The notes under the pieces are model-generated. The model searched no databases and was not told where the DNA came from. It was given only the letters and a program-made list of their open reading frames with translations. A DNA stretch of 64,000 nt, taken from assembly GCA_947499505.1 (NCBI GenBank), contig CANMOQ010000001.1, positions 168,037 to 232,036 on the forward strand. The letters are read 5' to 3'. Below are positions 33,177-41,724 of the stretch, in pieces. The position numbers were made by a program, and so were the translations under genes. The first letter of the stretch is position 1. Every line of letters begins with the position of its first letter. Origin of the DNA: an uncultured Erythrobacter sp. (lineage in GTDB: Bacteria; Pseudomonadota; Alphaproteobacteria; Sphingomonadales; Sphingomonadaceae).

Positions 33177-33737
33177 ATGGCCGATCTCGCGCGCCTTTAT
33201 GAAGTAATCGAACCTGAAGCGACAGCGCTTGGGTTTGAGCTGGTGCGCGTAAAGATGATGCCGTCAGAGGCCGGTGATGGCGGCGAAGCGCTGCAGATCA
33301 TGGCTGAAGATCCGGCCACTGGTCAGCTGATCATTGAGCAATGCGCTGAACTCAGCCGCCGAGTGTCCAGCGCCATGGATGCGTGCGAAGAAGCGGGCGA
33401 AGTGCTGATCGAAGGCGCCTATCACCTCGAGGTGTCATCGCCGGGCATCGACCGCCCGCTGACCCGAGCAAAGGATTTTGCCAATTGGGCCGGGCACGAG
33501 GCAAAGATTTCCATGGTCAAAGGGTTTGACGGCCAGCGCACGCTTCGCGGCTCGCTAAGCGGGATCGATGGTGATACAGTCGTCATCGAAGACGCGAAGG
33601 CTGGCGAAACCCGCGTGCCACGCGACCAAATTCATTCGGCAAAACTCATCCTGACAGATGAACTGATTGCCGCTACACAGCCGCTCGACACGAGTGGTGC
33701 AGACGAAATTCTAGAACAAGAGAAGGCAGACGACTGA
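33177..33737 (+). CDS. rimP: Ribosome maturation factor RimP
   Basis: Needed for 30S subunit maturation. ATG 33177 has GGAG 5 nt upstream. The 186-aa product has the RimP blocks GFELVRVKM, CAELSRRVSSAMD, YHLEVSSPGIDRPL and a C-terminal SH3-like domain with an acidic extension. The stop overlaps nusA (TGATG). First gene of the classical rimP-nusA-ylxR-infB-rbfA cluster. The 178-nt leader has a CTGCGG/CCGCAG hairpin at 33003-33021 but no T-run. Confidence 0.95.
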   Translation: MADLARLYEVIEPEATALGFELVRVKMMPSEAGDGGEALQIMAEDPATGQLIIEQCAELSRRVSSAMDACEEAGEVLIEGAYHLEVSSPGIDRPLTRAKDFANWAGHEAKISMVKGFDGQRTLRGSLSGIDGDTVVIEDAKAGETRVPRDQIHSAKLILTDELIAATQPLDTSGADEILEQEKADD

Positions 33738-35398
33738 TGGCCAGTGCCATTTCCGCCAACAAGGCTGAATTGCTCGCAATCGCAAATGCGGTCGCATCTG
33801 AAAAGATGATCGACAAAAACATCGTCATTGAGGCGATGGAAGAGGCGATCCAAAAGAGCGCTCGCAACCGCTACGGTGCCGAGAATGACATTCGTGCAAA
33901 GCTCGATCCGCAAACCGGCGATCTGACGCTGTGGCGCGTTGTTGAAGTGGTTGAAGAGGTCGAAGACTACTTCAAGCAGGTCGATCTGGCCCAGGGGCAA
34001 AAGCTGCAAGAGGGCGCGAGCATTGGCGACTTTATTGTTGACCCGCTGCCTCCGGTTGATCTGGGCCGGATTGATGCGCAATCCGCCAAGCAGGTGATCT
34101 TTCAAAAGGTCCGCGATGCTGAGCGTGAACGCCAGTTTGAAGAATTTAAAGACCGCGCTGATGAAGTCATCACCGGTGTCATCAAATCGGTCGAGTTTGG
34201 CCATGTGATCGTGAACCTCGGCCGCGCCGAAGGTGTGATCCGCCGCGACCAGCAAATCCCGCGTGAAGCGGCCCGTACCGGTGAGCGCGTGCGCGCGCTG
34301 ATCACCAAGGTGGAGCGCAACAATCGCGGTCCGCAAATCTTCCTCAGCCGCAGCGCGCCTGATTTCATGCGCAAGCTGTTTGCGCAGGAAGTGCCAGAGA
34401 TTTACGACGGCATTATCGAGATCAAAGCCGCTGCTCGTGATCCGGGCAGCCGCGCAAAAATCGGTGTCATCAGCCATGATAGCTCGATCGATCCGGTTGG
34501 TGCCTGTGTTGGTATGAAGGGCAGCCGCGTTCAGGCCGTCGTGCAGGAATTGCAGGGCGAGAAGATCGACATTATCCCATGGAGCGATGACATTGCGACC
34601 TTCGTCGTGAACGCGCTTCAGCCTGCGACTGTCGCCCGCGTTGTTCTCGACGAGGAAGAAGGCCGCATCGAAGTCGTCGTGCCTGACGATCAATTGAGCC
34701 TGGCGATTGGTCGCCGCGGCCAAAACGTGCGTCTCGCCAGCCAGCTGACCGGTCACCAGATCGACATCATGACTGAGGAAGAGGCAAGCGAGAAGCGTTC
34801 GAAAGAATTCGCTGAACGCTCCAAGATGTTCGAAGAAGAGCTCGACGTCGACGAGACCCTGTCGCAGCTGCTGGTTGCTGAGGGCTTTGCAGAGCTCGAA
34901 GAGGTCGCATATGTGCCGCTGGAAGAGCTGGCCGCGATCGAAGGCTTTGACGAAGAGCTCGGCGAAGAGCTACAAAATCGCGCGAAAGAAGCGCTGGAGC
35001 GTCAGGAAGAAGCACACCGCGCGGTCCGCCGCGAGCTGGGCGTCGAAGATGCGCTGGCTGATATGCCGCACCTCTCTGAGGCGATGCTGGTTGTGCTGGG
35101 CAAGGGCGGCATCAAGACGCTTGATGATCTGGCCGACCTCGCAACCGACGAGTTGATCGCCAAGAAGCGCGAAGCACCGCGCCGCCGCAACAATGCTGAT
35201 GGCCCGCCAACGCGGCGTCCGCCTCAGCGTCAGGAAGACAAAGGCGGCGTGCTGGGTGAGTTTGGCCTGAGCGAAGAGCAGGGCAACGAGATCATCATGG
35301 CTGCGCGTGCGCACTGGTTTGAAGACGAAGACGGGGCAGCAGACGCTGCTACCGAAGCGACAACACAGGAGGCCGCGAATGCGGACTCCGACAAATGA
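33737..35398 (+). CDS. nusA: Transcription termination/antitermination factor NusA
   Basis: A 553-aa protein with N-terminal RNA-polymerase-binding domain, S1 domain (ITGVIKSVEFGHVIVNLG), tandem KH domains (GACVGMKGSRVQAVVQEL; SLAIGRRGQNVRLASQL) and a C-terminal region with helix-hairpin-helix-like repeats and acidic tail. Longer than the minimal form through an alphaproteobacterial-type C-terminal extension. The next gene starts inside its 3' end (20-nt overlap). Confidence 0.97.
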   Translation: MASAISANKAELLAIANAVASEKMIDKNIVIEAMEEAIQKSARNRYGAENDIRAKLDPQTGDLTLWRVVEVVEEVEDYFKQVDLAQGQKLQEGASIGDFIVDPLPPVDLGRIDAQSAKQVIFQKVRDAERERQFEEFKDRADEVITGVIKSVEFGHVIVNLGRAEGVIRRDQQIPREAARTGERVRALITKVERNNRGPQIFLSRSAPDFMRKLFAQEVPEIYDGIIEIKAAARDPGSRAKIGVISHDSSIDPVGACVGMKGSRVQAVVQELQGEKIDIIPWSDDIATFVVNALQPATVARVVLDEEEGRIEVVVPDDQLSLAIGRRGQNVRLASQLTGHQIDIMTEEEASEKRSKEFAERSKMFEEELDVDETLSQLLVAEGFAELEEVAYVPLEELAAIEGFDEELGEELQNRAKEALERQEEAHRAVRRELGVEDALADMPHLSEAMLVVLGKGGIKTLDDLADLATDELIAKKREAPRRRNNADGPPTRRPPQRQEDKGGVLGEFGLSEEQGNEIIMAARAHWFEDEDGAADAATEATTQEAANADSDK

Positions 35399-36272
35399 GC
35401 GCGTAGCGTCCGACATCGTTGATGCTGGCGGGAAAGCCAGCGAGGGTCAGAACACCGCTTCTGGCTCCCAAGAGAGCTACGCCAAATCTGCGCCGAAGCC
35501 GGAGGGCAAATCTGGCCACCGGGGCGGAGGGTCTGGCAAGTCCAAGAACCGCCGCCGCAATGCGAATAAGGGCAAGGACGCGCCAGAGCGGCGCTGTATC
35601 CTGACCGGCGATCATGCTGGGCAGGACGAGCTGCTGAGGCTAGCAATCTCGCCCGATGGTGACGTTTTGCCCGATCCATCGGCCAAGGCGCCGGGGCGCG
35701 GGGCGTGGATCACGATGGACAAGGCGGCACTTGAAGCGGCCATGGCCAATGGCCAGCTTAAAGGGGCGTTGGCGCGCGGATTTAAGGGCGCAAAGCTTTC
35801 CTACAGCGACGATTTGCCGCAGCAGATCGAATCTGCACTGCGCAAATCACTGATGGACCGTTTGGGATTGGAGCTGCGCGCAGGGCAATTGGTGCTCGGC
35901 TCTGGACGGATTGAGGACCAGGCGCGCGCGGGCACGCTGCATATGTTGCTGCACGCCAGCGACAGCAGCGAAGACGGGCGCAAGAAATTGGATCAAGCCT
36001 GGCGCGTTGGGCGCGAGGCAGAGGGAACTGGAGAGCGCGGCGAGGTCTTGCCACTGGACCGCGCGGCTCTGTCTGTGGCATTGGGCCGCGAGAATGTCGT
36101 TCATCTTGCTCTTCGCGGAGCAAGCGGGGCGGATCGCATGAGGCGGGCGCTGTCCCGGCTCATGGCGTTTTCGGGGGCTGTCATGGCTGGCTGCGGCGGC
36201 AGCACAAAACGATCGACGGACGGGGCGGATCAGCCGCGCCCGAACGACATAGAAGAATACACGAAGGACTAA
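35379..36272 (+). CDS. YlxR (DUF448) / L7Ae-like RNA-binding protein
   Basis: A 297-aa protein from ATG 35379, preceded by AGGAGG; an upstream in-frame start lies deeper in nusA. A basic, disordered N-terminus (GKSKNRRRNANKGKD) precedes the DUF448 domain (ERRCILTGDHAGQDELLRL, PGRGAWI) and an L7Ae-like C-terminal domain (RAGQLVLGSGRIEDQARAG, AALSVALGRENVVHLAL). The Arg-Gly-rich leader and fusion to an L7Ae domain are common in alphaproteobacteria. Confidence 0.9.
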   Translation: MRTPTNERVASDIVDAGGKASEGQNTASGSQESYAKSAPKPEGKSGHRGGGSGKSKNRRRNANKGKDAPERRCILTGDHAGQDELLRLAISPDGDVLPDPSAKAPGRGAWITMDKAALEAAMANGQLKGALARGFKGAKLSYSDDLPQQIESALRKSLMDRLGLELRAGQLVLGSGRIEDQARAGTLHMLLHASDSSEDGRKKLDQAWRVGREAEGTGERGEVLPLDRAALSVALGRENVVHLALRGASGADRMRRALSRLMAFSGAVMAGCGGSTKRSTDGADQPRPNDIEEYTKD

Positions 36273-36281
36273 CGAGCTAGC

Positions 36282-38810
36282 ATGAGCGACGACGACAACA
36301 ACAAACGGACCCGTAAACCACTTGGCCTCAAACGGCCGGCTGGTGACGGTGAGGTCAAGCAGACCTTCAGCCACGGCCGCACCAATAAGGTGGCGGTTGA
36401 GGTTAAGCGCCGCCGCAAGCTCTTAAAGCCGGGTGAAACCCCGCCGCCAGAGGCTGCGCCAGCGCCTGCTCCTGCGCCAGAACCGGTCGCGGAAGCGCCT
36501 GCGCCCGCGCCGAAGAAAGCGCCTGCCAAAAAGGCTGCGCCATCAGAAACTCCGCAAGAGCGCGTAAAGCGGCTTGAGCGCGAGGCCGAAGAACAGCGCC
36601 TCCAGCTCGCCGAAGACGCGCGCAAGCGTGACGATCAGAAGGCGAAGAAGGCCGCTGAAGACGAGAAAAAGCGCGCTGAAGACAATCGCAAGGCCGACGA
36701 AGAAGCGGAAAAGCAAGCCGCCGCCGATGCGAAAGCCGCTGAGCAAGCAGCGACCACCGAGGCAGAAGCACCCGCTGCGGCCGCAGCCGAAGCGCCAGCA
36801 GCCAAGAAGGAAGCTGCGCCAAGCGGGCGCAAGTTTACCCCGGTTGCGCGTCCAGAGCCGAAGCGTCCCGAAAAGAAAAAGGGCCGCGAGGACAAGCGCA
36901 GCTCGCCAGGCGCAGACAAGCGCCGTTCGGGCAAGCTGACCGTTACCAAAGCGCTGAACGAGGACGAGGGTCGCCGCGCGCGTTCACTCGCCGCTCTCAA
37001 GCGTGCGCGTGAGAAAGAACGCCGCGCTCAAGGTGGGCCATCCAAGCCGCGTGAGAAGCAAGTTCGCGACGTTATCGTGCCAGAGGCGATCACCGTTGGC
37101 GAACTCGCCAAGCGAATGGGCGAAAAGGGCGCAGACCTCGTCAAAGAACTGTTCAATCTCGACATGATGGTCACCGTCAATCAGACGATCGACCAGGACA
37201 CTGCCGAGCTGCTCGTGGAACAGTTTGGCCATAATATCGAGAAGGTCTCAGAGGCCGATATCGATATTGTCGCTGAGGAAGACAAAGATCCGGAAGAGAC
37301 CTTGAAGGAGCGTCCGCCGGTCGTGACCATTATGGGCCACGTCGATCACGGTAAGACCTCACTGCTAGATGCATTGCGCGGGACCGATGTGACCAAAGGC
37401 GAAGCTGGCGGGATTACCCAGCACATCGGCGCCTATCAGATCGAGACCAAGAACAAGCAGAAGATCACTTTCCTCGATACACCGGGCCACGCCGCATTCA
37501 CCGAAATGCGTCAGCGCGGCGCGAATGTGACCGACATTGTGGTGCTGGTGGTGGCTGCTGATGATGGCATCATGCCGCAAACCATTGAGGCGATTAAGCA
37601 CACCAAAGCGGCCGGCGTGCCGATGATCGTGGCGATCAACAAGATCGATAAGCCAGAAGGCAATGCCGACAATGTCCGCACCCGTCTGCTCGAACACGAA
37701 GTGATCGTGGAGAAGATGTCTGGCGATGTGCAGGATGTGGAGGTTTCCGCAACCAAGGGCACTGGGCTCGATGATCTGATCGAGGCGATCACTTTGCAGG
37801 CAGAATTGTTGGAGCTGAAAGCACGGCCAGACCGCCATGCCGATGCGACCGTGGTTGAGGCCAAGCTTGATAAGGGCCGCGGTCCGGTTGCCACTGTGCT
37901 GGTAACGCGCGGCACTCTGAAACGCGGCGATACCTTTGTGGTTGGCACCGAGAGCGGACGTGTCCGCGCGCTCGTTAACGACAAGGGCAAGCAGATCAAG
38001 GAAGCGGGACCAAGCTTCCCGATCGAAGTCCTTGGCCTGGGCGGGGTGCCATCCGCTGGTGACGTTCTGACCGTGGTAGAAAACGAGCAGCGCGCCCGCG
38101 AAGTGGCCGAATATCGGCGTGAGAAGAAGACGGAGCAGCGCACGGCGCTCGCCCCGACCAACTTCGACACGATGTTCAACAACCTTGCCTCTGACGTGGT
38201 CGAATTCCCCGTTCTGGTGAAGGCTGATGTTCAGGGCTCGGTTGAGGCGATCAACACCGCGCTGCATAATCTTTCCAATGATCTCATCAAGGTCCGCGTG
38301 CTGCACGCCGGTGTTGGCGCGATCACGGAAAGTGACGTAACTTTGGCGGCGGCGTCAAACGCGCCGATCCTCGGCTTTAACGTGCGTCCGAATGCGAAAG
38401 CGCGCGACCTGGTGAAGCGCGAAGGCGTACGGATGATGTATTACGATGTGATCTATCATCTGACCGACGAAATCGCGAAGGAAATGGCCGGCGAGCTTGG
38501 TCCGGAAAAGATCGAGCACGTTGTTGGCCGTGCGGACGTTCAAGAAGTCTTCAAGTCCGGCAAGAAGGACAAGGCGGCGGGGCTGCTCGTCACCGAAGGC
38601 TCCATCCGCAAGGGTCTGCACGCGCGTCTTACCCGCGAAGATGTCATCGTTTCGGCGACCACCATCGCGTCGCTGCGGCGCTTCAAAGACGATGTCGACG
38701 AAGTGCGCTCTGGCCTTGAATGCGGTGTGGTTCTGGAAGACACGAACGACATCCAACCGGGCGACAGCCTCGAAGTCTTCGAGGTTGAGGAGCGTGAACG
38801 GACGCTGTGA
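36282..38810 (+). CDS. infB: Translation initiation factor IF-2
   Basis: An 842-aa GTPase that places initiator tRNA on the 30S subunit. A long Ala/Glu/Lys-rich N-terminal region (about 1-260) precedes the IF2-N domain (AITVGELAKRMGEKGADLV) and the G domain with G1 GHVDHGKT at 352-359, DTPGHAAF, and NKIDKPEG. C-terminal domains II-IV are complete. Stop overlaps a 48-aa GTG-started ORF. Confidence 0.98.
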   Translation: MSDDDNNKRTRKPLGLKRPAGDGEVKQTFSHGRTNKVAVEVKRRRKLLKPGETPPPEAAPAPAPAPEPVAEAPAPAPKKAPAKKAAPSETPQERVKRLEREAEEQRLQLAEDARKRDDQKAKKAAEDEKKRAEDNRKADEEAEKQAAADAKAAEQAATTEAEAPAAAAAEAPAAKKEAAPSGRKFTPVARPEPKRPEKKKGREDKRSSPGADKRRSGKLTVTKALNEDEGRRARSLAALKRAREKERRAQGGPSKPREKQVRDVIVPEAITVGELAKRMGEKGADLVKELFNLDMMVTVNQTIDQDTAELLVEQFGHNIEKVSEADIDIVAEEDKDPEETLKERPPVVTIMGHVDHGKTSLLDALRGTDVTKGEAGGITQHIGAYQIETKNKQKITFLDTPGHAAFTEMRQRGANVTDIVVLVVAADDGIMPQTIEAIKHTKAAGVPMIVAINKIDKPEGNADNVRTRLLEHEVIVEKMSGDVQDVEVSATKGTGLDDLIEAITLQAELLELKARPDRHADATVVEAKLDKGRGPVATVLVTRGTLKRGDTFVVGTESGRVRALVNDKGKQIKEAGPSFPIEVLGLGGVPSAGDVLTVVENEQRAREVAEYRREKKTEQRTALAPTNFDTMFNNLASDVVEFPVLVKADVQGSVEAINTALHNLSNDLIKVRVLHAGVGAITESDVTLAAASNAPILGFNVRPNAKARDLVKREGVRMMYYDVIYHLTDEIAKEMAGELGPEKIEHVVGRADVQEVFKSGKKDKAAGLLVTEGSIRKGLHARLTREDVIVSATTIASLRRFKDDVDEVRSGLECGVVLEDTNDIQPGDSLEVFEVEERERTL

Positions 38811-38953
38811 GCGACGAATACGATACCGAAGAGGAGTTCGACAAGCGGGATAAAGAGGCTGAAGGCTGTCTGCCTTGGCTGACTGGATGTCTGCCTATCC
38901 CGGCCTTACTTCTTGGTGGCTTCTTCATTTTGCCTGACTGGTTCGGCTTATGA
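38807..38953 (+). CDS. Small coupled ORF between infB and the PaaI thioesterase
   Basis: GTG 38807 overlaps the infB stop (GTGA) and TGA 38953 overlaps the next ATG (ATGA). The 48-aa product has an acidic N-terminus (SDEYDTEEEFDKRDKEAEG), CLPWLTGCLPIP and one hydrophobic C-terminal helix (ALLLGGFFILPDWFGL). It fills the gap exactly, which argues for a real coupled gene or a relay for reinitiation. No family recognised. Confidence 0.5.
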   Translation: MSDEYDTEEEFDKRDKEAEGCLPWLTGCLPIPALLLGGFFILPDWFGL

Positions 38954-39372
38954 GCAAAATCTACGAATCCAAGCGTTCCCCATCGGCTGAGCTGATGGGG
39001 AGCGAGTTCGTCTCGTTCGATGCCGACAAAGGCGAGCTGACCACGCGCTTCACCCCGCCGCCGAGCTTTGCCTCGCCAAGGGGCGCGGTGCAGGGCGGGC
39101 TGATCGCAGGTTTCCTTGATGAGGTGATGGGCGGCGCTTTGCTGGCGGTCACAGAGGGTAGCGAGCACGGCACCAAACTCCCGCTTAATCTCGATATGAA
39201 CCTGACGTTCGTGTCGATGGTCCCGCTCGCGCCAGTCATCGCGAAGGGCCGCGTGGTCAAGCATGGCCGCCGGGTCGCTTTCCTTGAGGGCGAGCTATTC
39301 GATGAGGCGAGCAACCTGCTCGCGCGCGCGACCTCCACCGCTCTGCCAACCGATATTCCCGAAGGCTTCTGA
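38950..39372 (+). CDS. PaaI-family hot-dog thioesterase
   Basis: A 140-aa protein with the PaaI active-site block SPRGAVQGGLIAGFLDEVMGG, where HGG in the type enzyme is replaced by QGG, and NLDMNLTFVSMVPLAPV. Likely acyl-CoA thioesterase; substrate unknown. Stop and the next start share a base (TGATG), continuing the coupled chain from infB to rbfA. Confidence 0.85.
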   Translation: MSKIYESKRSPSAELMGSEFVSFDADKGELTTRFTPPPSFASPRGAVQGGLIAGFLDEVMGGALLAVTEGSEHGTKLPLNLDMNLTFVSMVPLAPVIAKGRVVKHGRRVAFLEGELFDEASNLLARATSTALPTDIPEGF

Positions 39373-39917
39373 TGGCGCGTCTTCTCGCTCTGCTGGGCAG
39401 CATCAATATCGGCGGCAACCGGGTGAAGATGGTCGATCTGAAGGCCGCCTTTGCCAAGGAAGGCCTGAAAGATCTCGTCACCGTCGCGGCGAGCGGCAAT
39501 CTGATCTTGTCTGATGACCGCGCGCCGTTGGAGATCGAGACGCATCTTGAACGCATTCTCGCTGATCAGTTCGGCTTTAAGAGCTGCGTCATGGTGCGCA
39601 CCAAGGCGGAGGTGCAATCCGCCTTTGATGACAATCCGTTCCACGGCACCGGGCCAGAGCATGGCTCTGACAAGATGGTGCATTCGATATTTCTTAGTCA
39701 GCAGCCTGATCCCGAGCACTTCGAAGCGTTGAAAAAAGAGCACAGTTCAAAGGGCAGCGAGCGGCTCGCGCTGGGGGACCGCGTGCTCTATCTCGACTAT
39801 GTCCACGGGGTCGGTGTGTCCGACCTTTCCAGCAAATTTCTTGAGCGGCGGCTTGATTGTCGCGGCACAGCGCGCAACATGAACTCGCTCAAGAACATAC
39901 TTTCAAAGATGGATTAA
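39372..39917 (+). CDS. DUF1697 family protein
   Basis: A 181-aa product matching DUF1697: [34 protein letters not shown] and the C-terminal block [19 protein letters not shown]. Two ferredoxin-like domains are expected. Function unknown. It lies in the middle of the translation-factor cluster, directly upstream of rbfA. Confidence 0.9.
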   Translation: MARLLALLGSINIGGNRVKMVDLKAAFAKEGLKDLVTVAASGNLILSDDRAPLEIETHLERILADQFGFKSCVMVRTKAEVQSAFDDNPFHGTGPEHGSDKMVHSIFLSQQPDPEHFEALKKEHSSKGSERLALGDRVLYLDYVHGVGVSDLSSKFLERRLDCRGTARNMNSLKNILSKMD

Positions 39918-39921
39918 GCCG

Positions 39922-40341
39922 ATGGCTCGCCAACAATTCACCGCTGAACAGCAATCGGTCCGCGTCCTCAAAGTGGGCGAGCGGGTGCGCCACATCCTGT
40001 CGGAATTGCTGGCGCGCGGCGAAGTGCATGATGATGTGGTGAGCGCCTCGAACATCGCGGTGACAGAGGTTCGCATGACGCCGGATCTGCGCAATGCGAC
40101 CGCTTATGTAAAACCGCTGCTCGGCTCGGAAGAGGATGAGGTGGTGAAGGCATTGCGCCAGAACACCGCCTTTCTTCAGCGCGAAGTTGCCAAAAGGCTA
40201 GGGCTGAAATTCGCGCCGAAGCTGAAGTTTCGGGCCGATGAGAGCTTTGATGAGGCAGACCGGATTGAGAGCCTGTTGCGCGATCCCAAAGTCGCGCGTG
40301 ATCTGGCTGAAGAAGAAGGCGATGAAGGCGGCGCATCGTGA
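39922..40341 (+). CDS. rbfA: Ribosome-binding factor A
   Basis: A 139-aa 30S maturation factor with the KH-like fold: [37 protein letters not shown], and [20 protein letters not shown]. The C-terminal acidic tail (AEEEGDEGG) is typical. It overlaps the next frame as GTGA. Confidence 0.95.
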   Translation: MARQQFTAEQQSVRVLKVGERVRHILSELLARGEVHDDVVSASNIAVTEVRMTPDLRNATAYVKPLLGSEEDEVVKALRQNTAFLQREVAKRLGLKFAPKLKFRADESFDEADRIESLLRDPKVARDLAEEEGDEGGAS

Positions 40342-41047
40342 TCGCCTTTTTGGCGGCTGCTGCGCTGGCGGGCGGAGCGACTGACGCGCCTGCAGGCGCT
40401 CAGGCTGAGCCTGGAGTGTCCATGCCCGTTTGGGAGAGTGAAACCTCCTATCGCGATATCGACTTCGTTCCGCGTGGCTGGCGATTGTTCGACAAGGCTG
40501 AGGGCGATCTAAACGGCGATGGCCGCACTGACAGCGTGCTGATCATTCAGGAAAATGACTCGGCCAAAATGCGGAGAAATCTCAATGGCTTTGGCATGGA
40601 TTATCACGATGCCAATCCGCGCATCGTGCTTGTCATCTTGCAAGACTACCCAGGGCAATATCGGCTGGTGGCTAAGGGCAATGCGATTATCCCTGATCAC
40701 GACCGCCCAACGATCAGCGATCCTTATGAAGACATGCGGATCGAAAATGGTTCGCTGCATCTCCACATCGGATTCTTTGCGAACGCGGGCAGTTGGAGCA
40801 TGTCTATCACCTGTTTCAGTTTCGCTGGGACGGGAAAGCGATGGCGCTGATCGGGTTTGAGTATACGCATGTGCGGCGCAACACTGGCGAAATGCGCCAG
40901 ACCAGCGTCAACTACCTCACTGGCAGGCGCAAAGATGCGTCAGGCAACATAGAAGACGACCAATCCAATTGGGTCTGGAGCGACCTGCCAAAGGGCACCC
41001 AGGCAACGCTGAGCACCATTGGCAACGGCTTTGAATTTGAGGGGTGA
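40338..41047 (+). pseudogene. Frameshifted secreted protein gene
   Basis: Two overlapping frames (40338-40850 and 40793-41047) encode consecutive parts of one protein. Part 1 has a signal-like N-terminus, DLNGDGRTDSVLII (calcium-loop-like), and ends GSWSMSITCFSF before drifting off. Part 2 supplies FRWDGKAMALIGFEYTHV and SVNYLTGR. Homologues I recall read GSWSM..FxFRW continuously, so the break is at TTC|GCTGG near 40823, consistent with loss of one C. Either a recent null mutation or a sequencing error; the start GTG overlaps rbfA. Confidence 0.75.
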
Positions 41048-41068
41048 ACCTAGGTGCTTAGCGCGTGC

Positions 41069-41656
41069 CTAGCGCGGGATCATCTTCGCCTTCAGGCTGA
41101 TCGTCACGGTCTTGCCGACAATCAAATTGAACGATGTCATACCGTAGTTTTTACGATTGATCTTCATCGTGCCGGTGAGGTTTATCGCCTTGCCGATATT
41201 GCTAGCTGGCGGCTGATCGAAGGTGACGAACAGAGTCTCGTCGCGGGTCACGCCGCGTGCGGTTAGCGTCCCGGTGATCTTGCCGGTGCGTCCGCTGGTC
41301 ATGACCAGGTTAGAGCCCCGGAAGCGCGCGGTTGGATACTTATCGACCCAGAAGAACTTTTCAGAGCGCAGCCGCTTCAGCGTCACCGAATCCGGCGCTT
41401 TGATGTCCTGCGTGTTGATCGTCACATCGACTGTCGCATCGCGCGGGCGATCAGGGACAAAGGTAACCGCGCCGCTGATCGTGTTGAAGGTCGCCGTCCG
41501 GCTGCCAATGCCAAGGAACGGCACCTTTGCCGCAATCGAGCTCGCACTGGTGTCGAGCGTGTAGGTCTGCGACGCATTGCCCAGCAGCAATGCTGCGAGC
41601 ATCGGGACGGCGACGATTTTGAACTTGCCGGTCAGGGACTGAGGTAGGCGTGACAT
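41069..41656 (-). CDS. YceI-family periplasmic lipid-binding protein
   Basis: A 195-aa lipocalin-like protein that binds polyisoprenoids in characterised members. N-terminal signal (VAVPMLAALLLGNAS), then YTLDTSASSIAAKVPFLGIG, ATVDVTINTQDIKAPDSVTLKR-type block, FFWVDKYPTARFR, and ITGTLTARGVTRDETL. Full length. Role may be lipid storage or stress tolerance; not deducible here. Confidence 0.9.
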   Translation of the reverse strand: MSRLPQSLTGKFKIVAVPMLAALLLGNASQTYTLDTSASSIAAKVPFLGIGSRTATFNTISGAVTFVPDRPRDATVDVTINTQDIKAPDSVTLKRLRSEKFFWVDKYPTARFRGSNLVMTSGRTGKITGTLTARGVTRDETLFVTFDQPPASNIGKAINLTGTMKINRKNYGMTSFNLIVGKTVTISLKAKMIPR

Positions 41657-41724
41657 AAACTCTCCTATGGTAATATGTTCGTGCCAGCCCTGCGAAAAGT
41701 TTCACTTTGAGAAAATTTGAGAGC

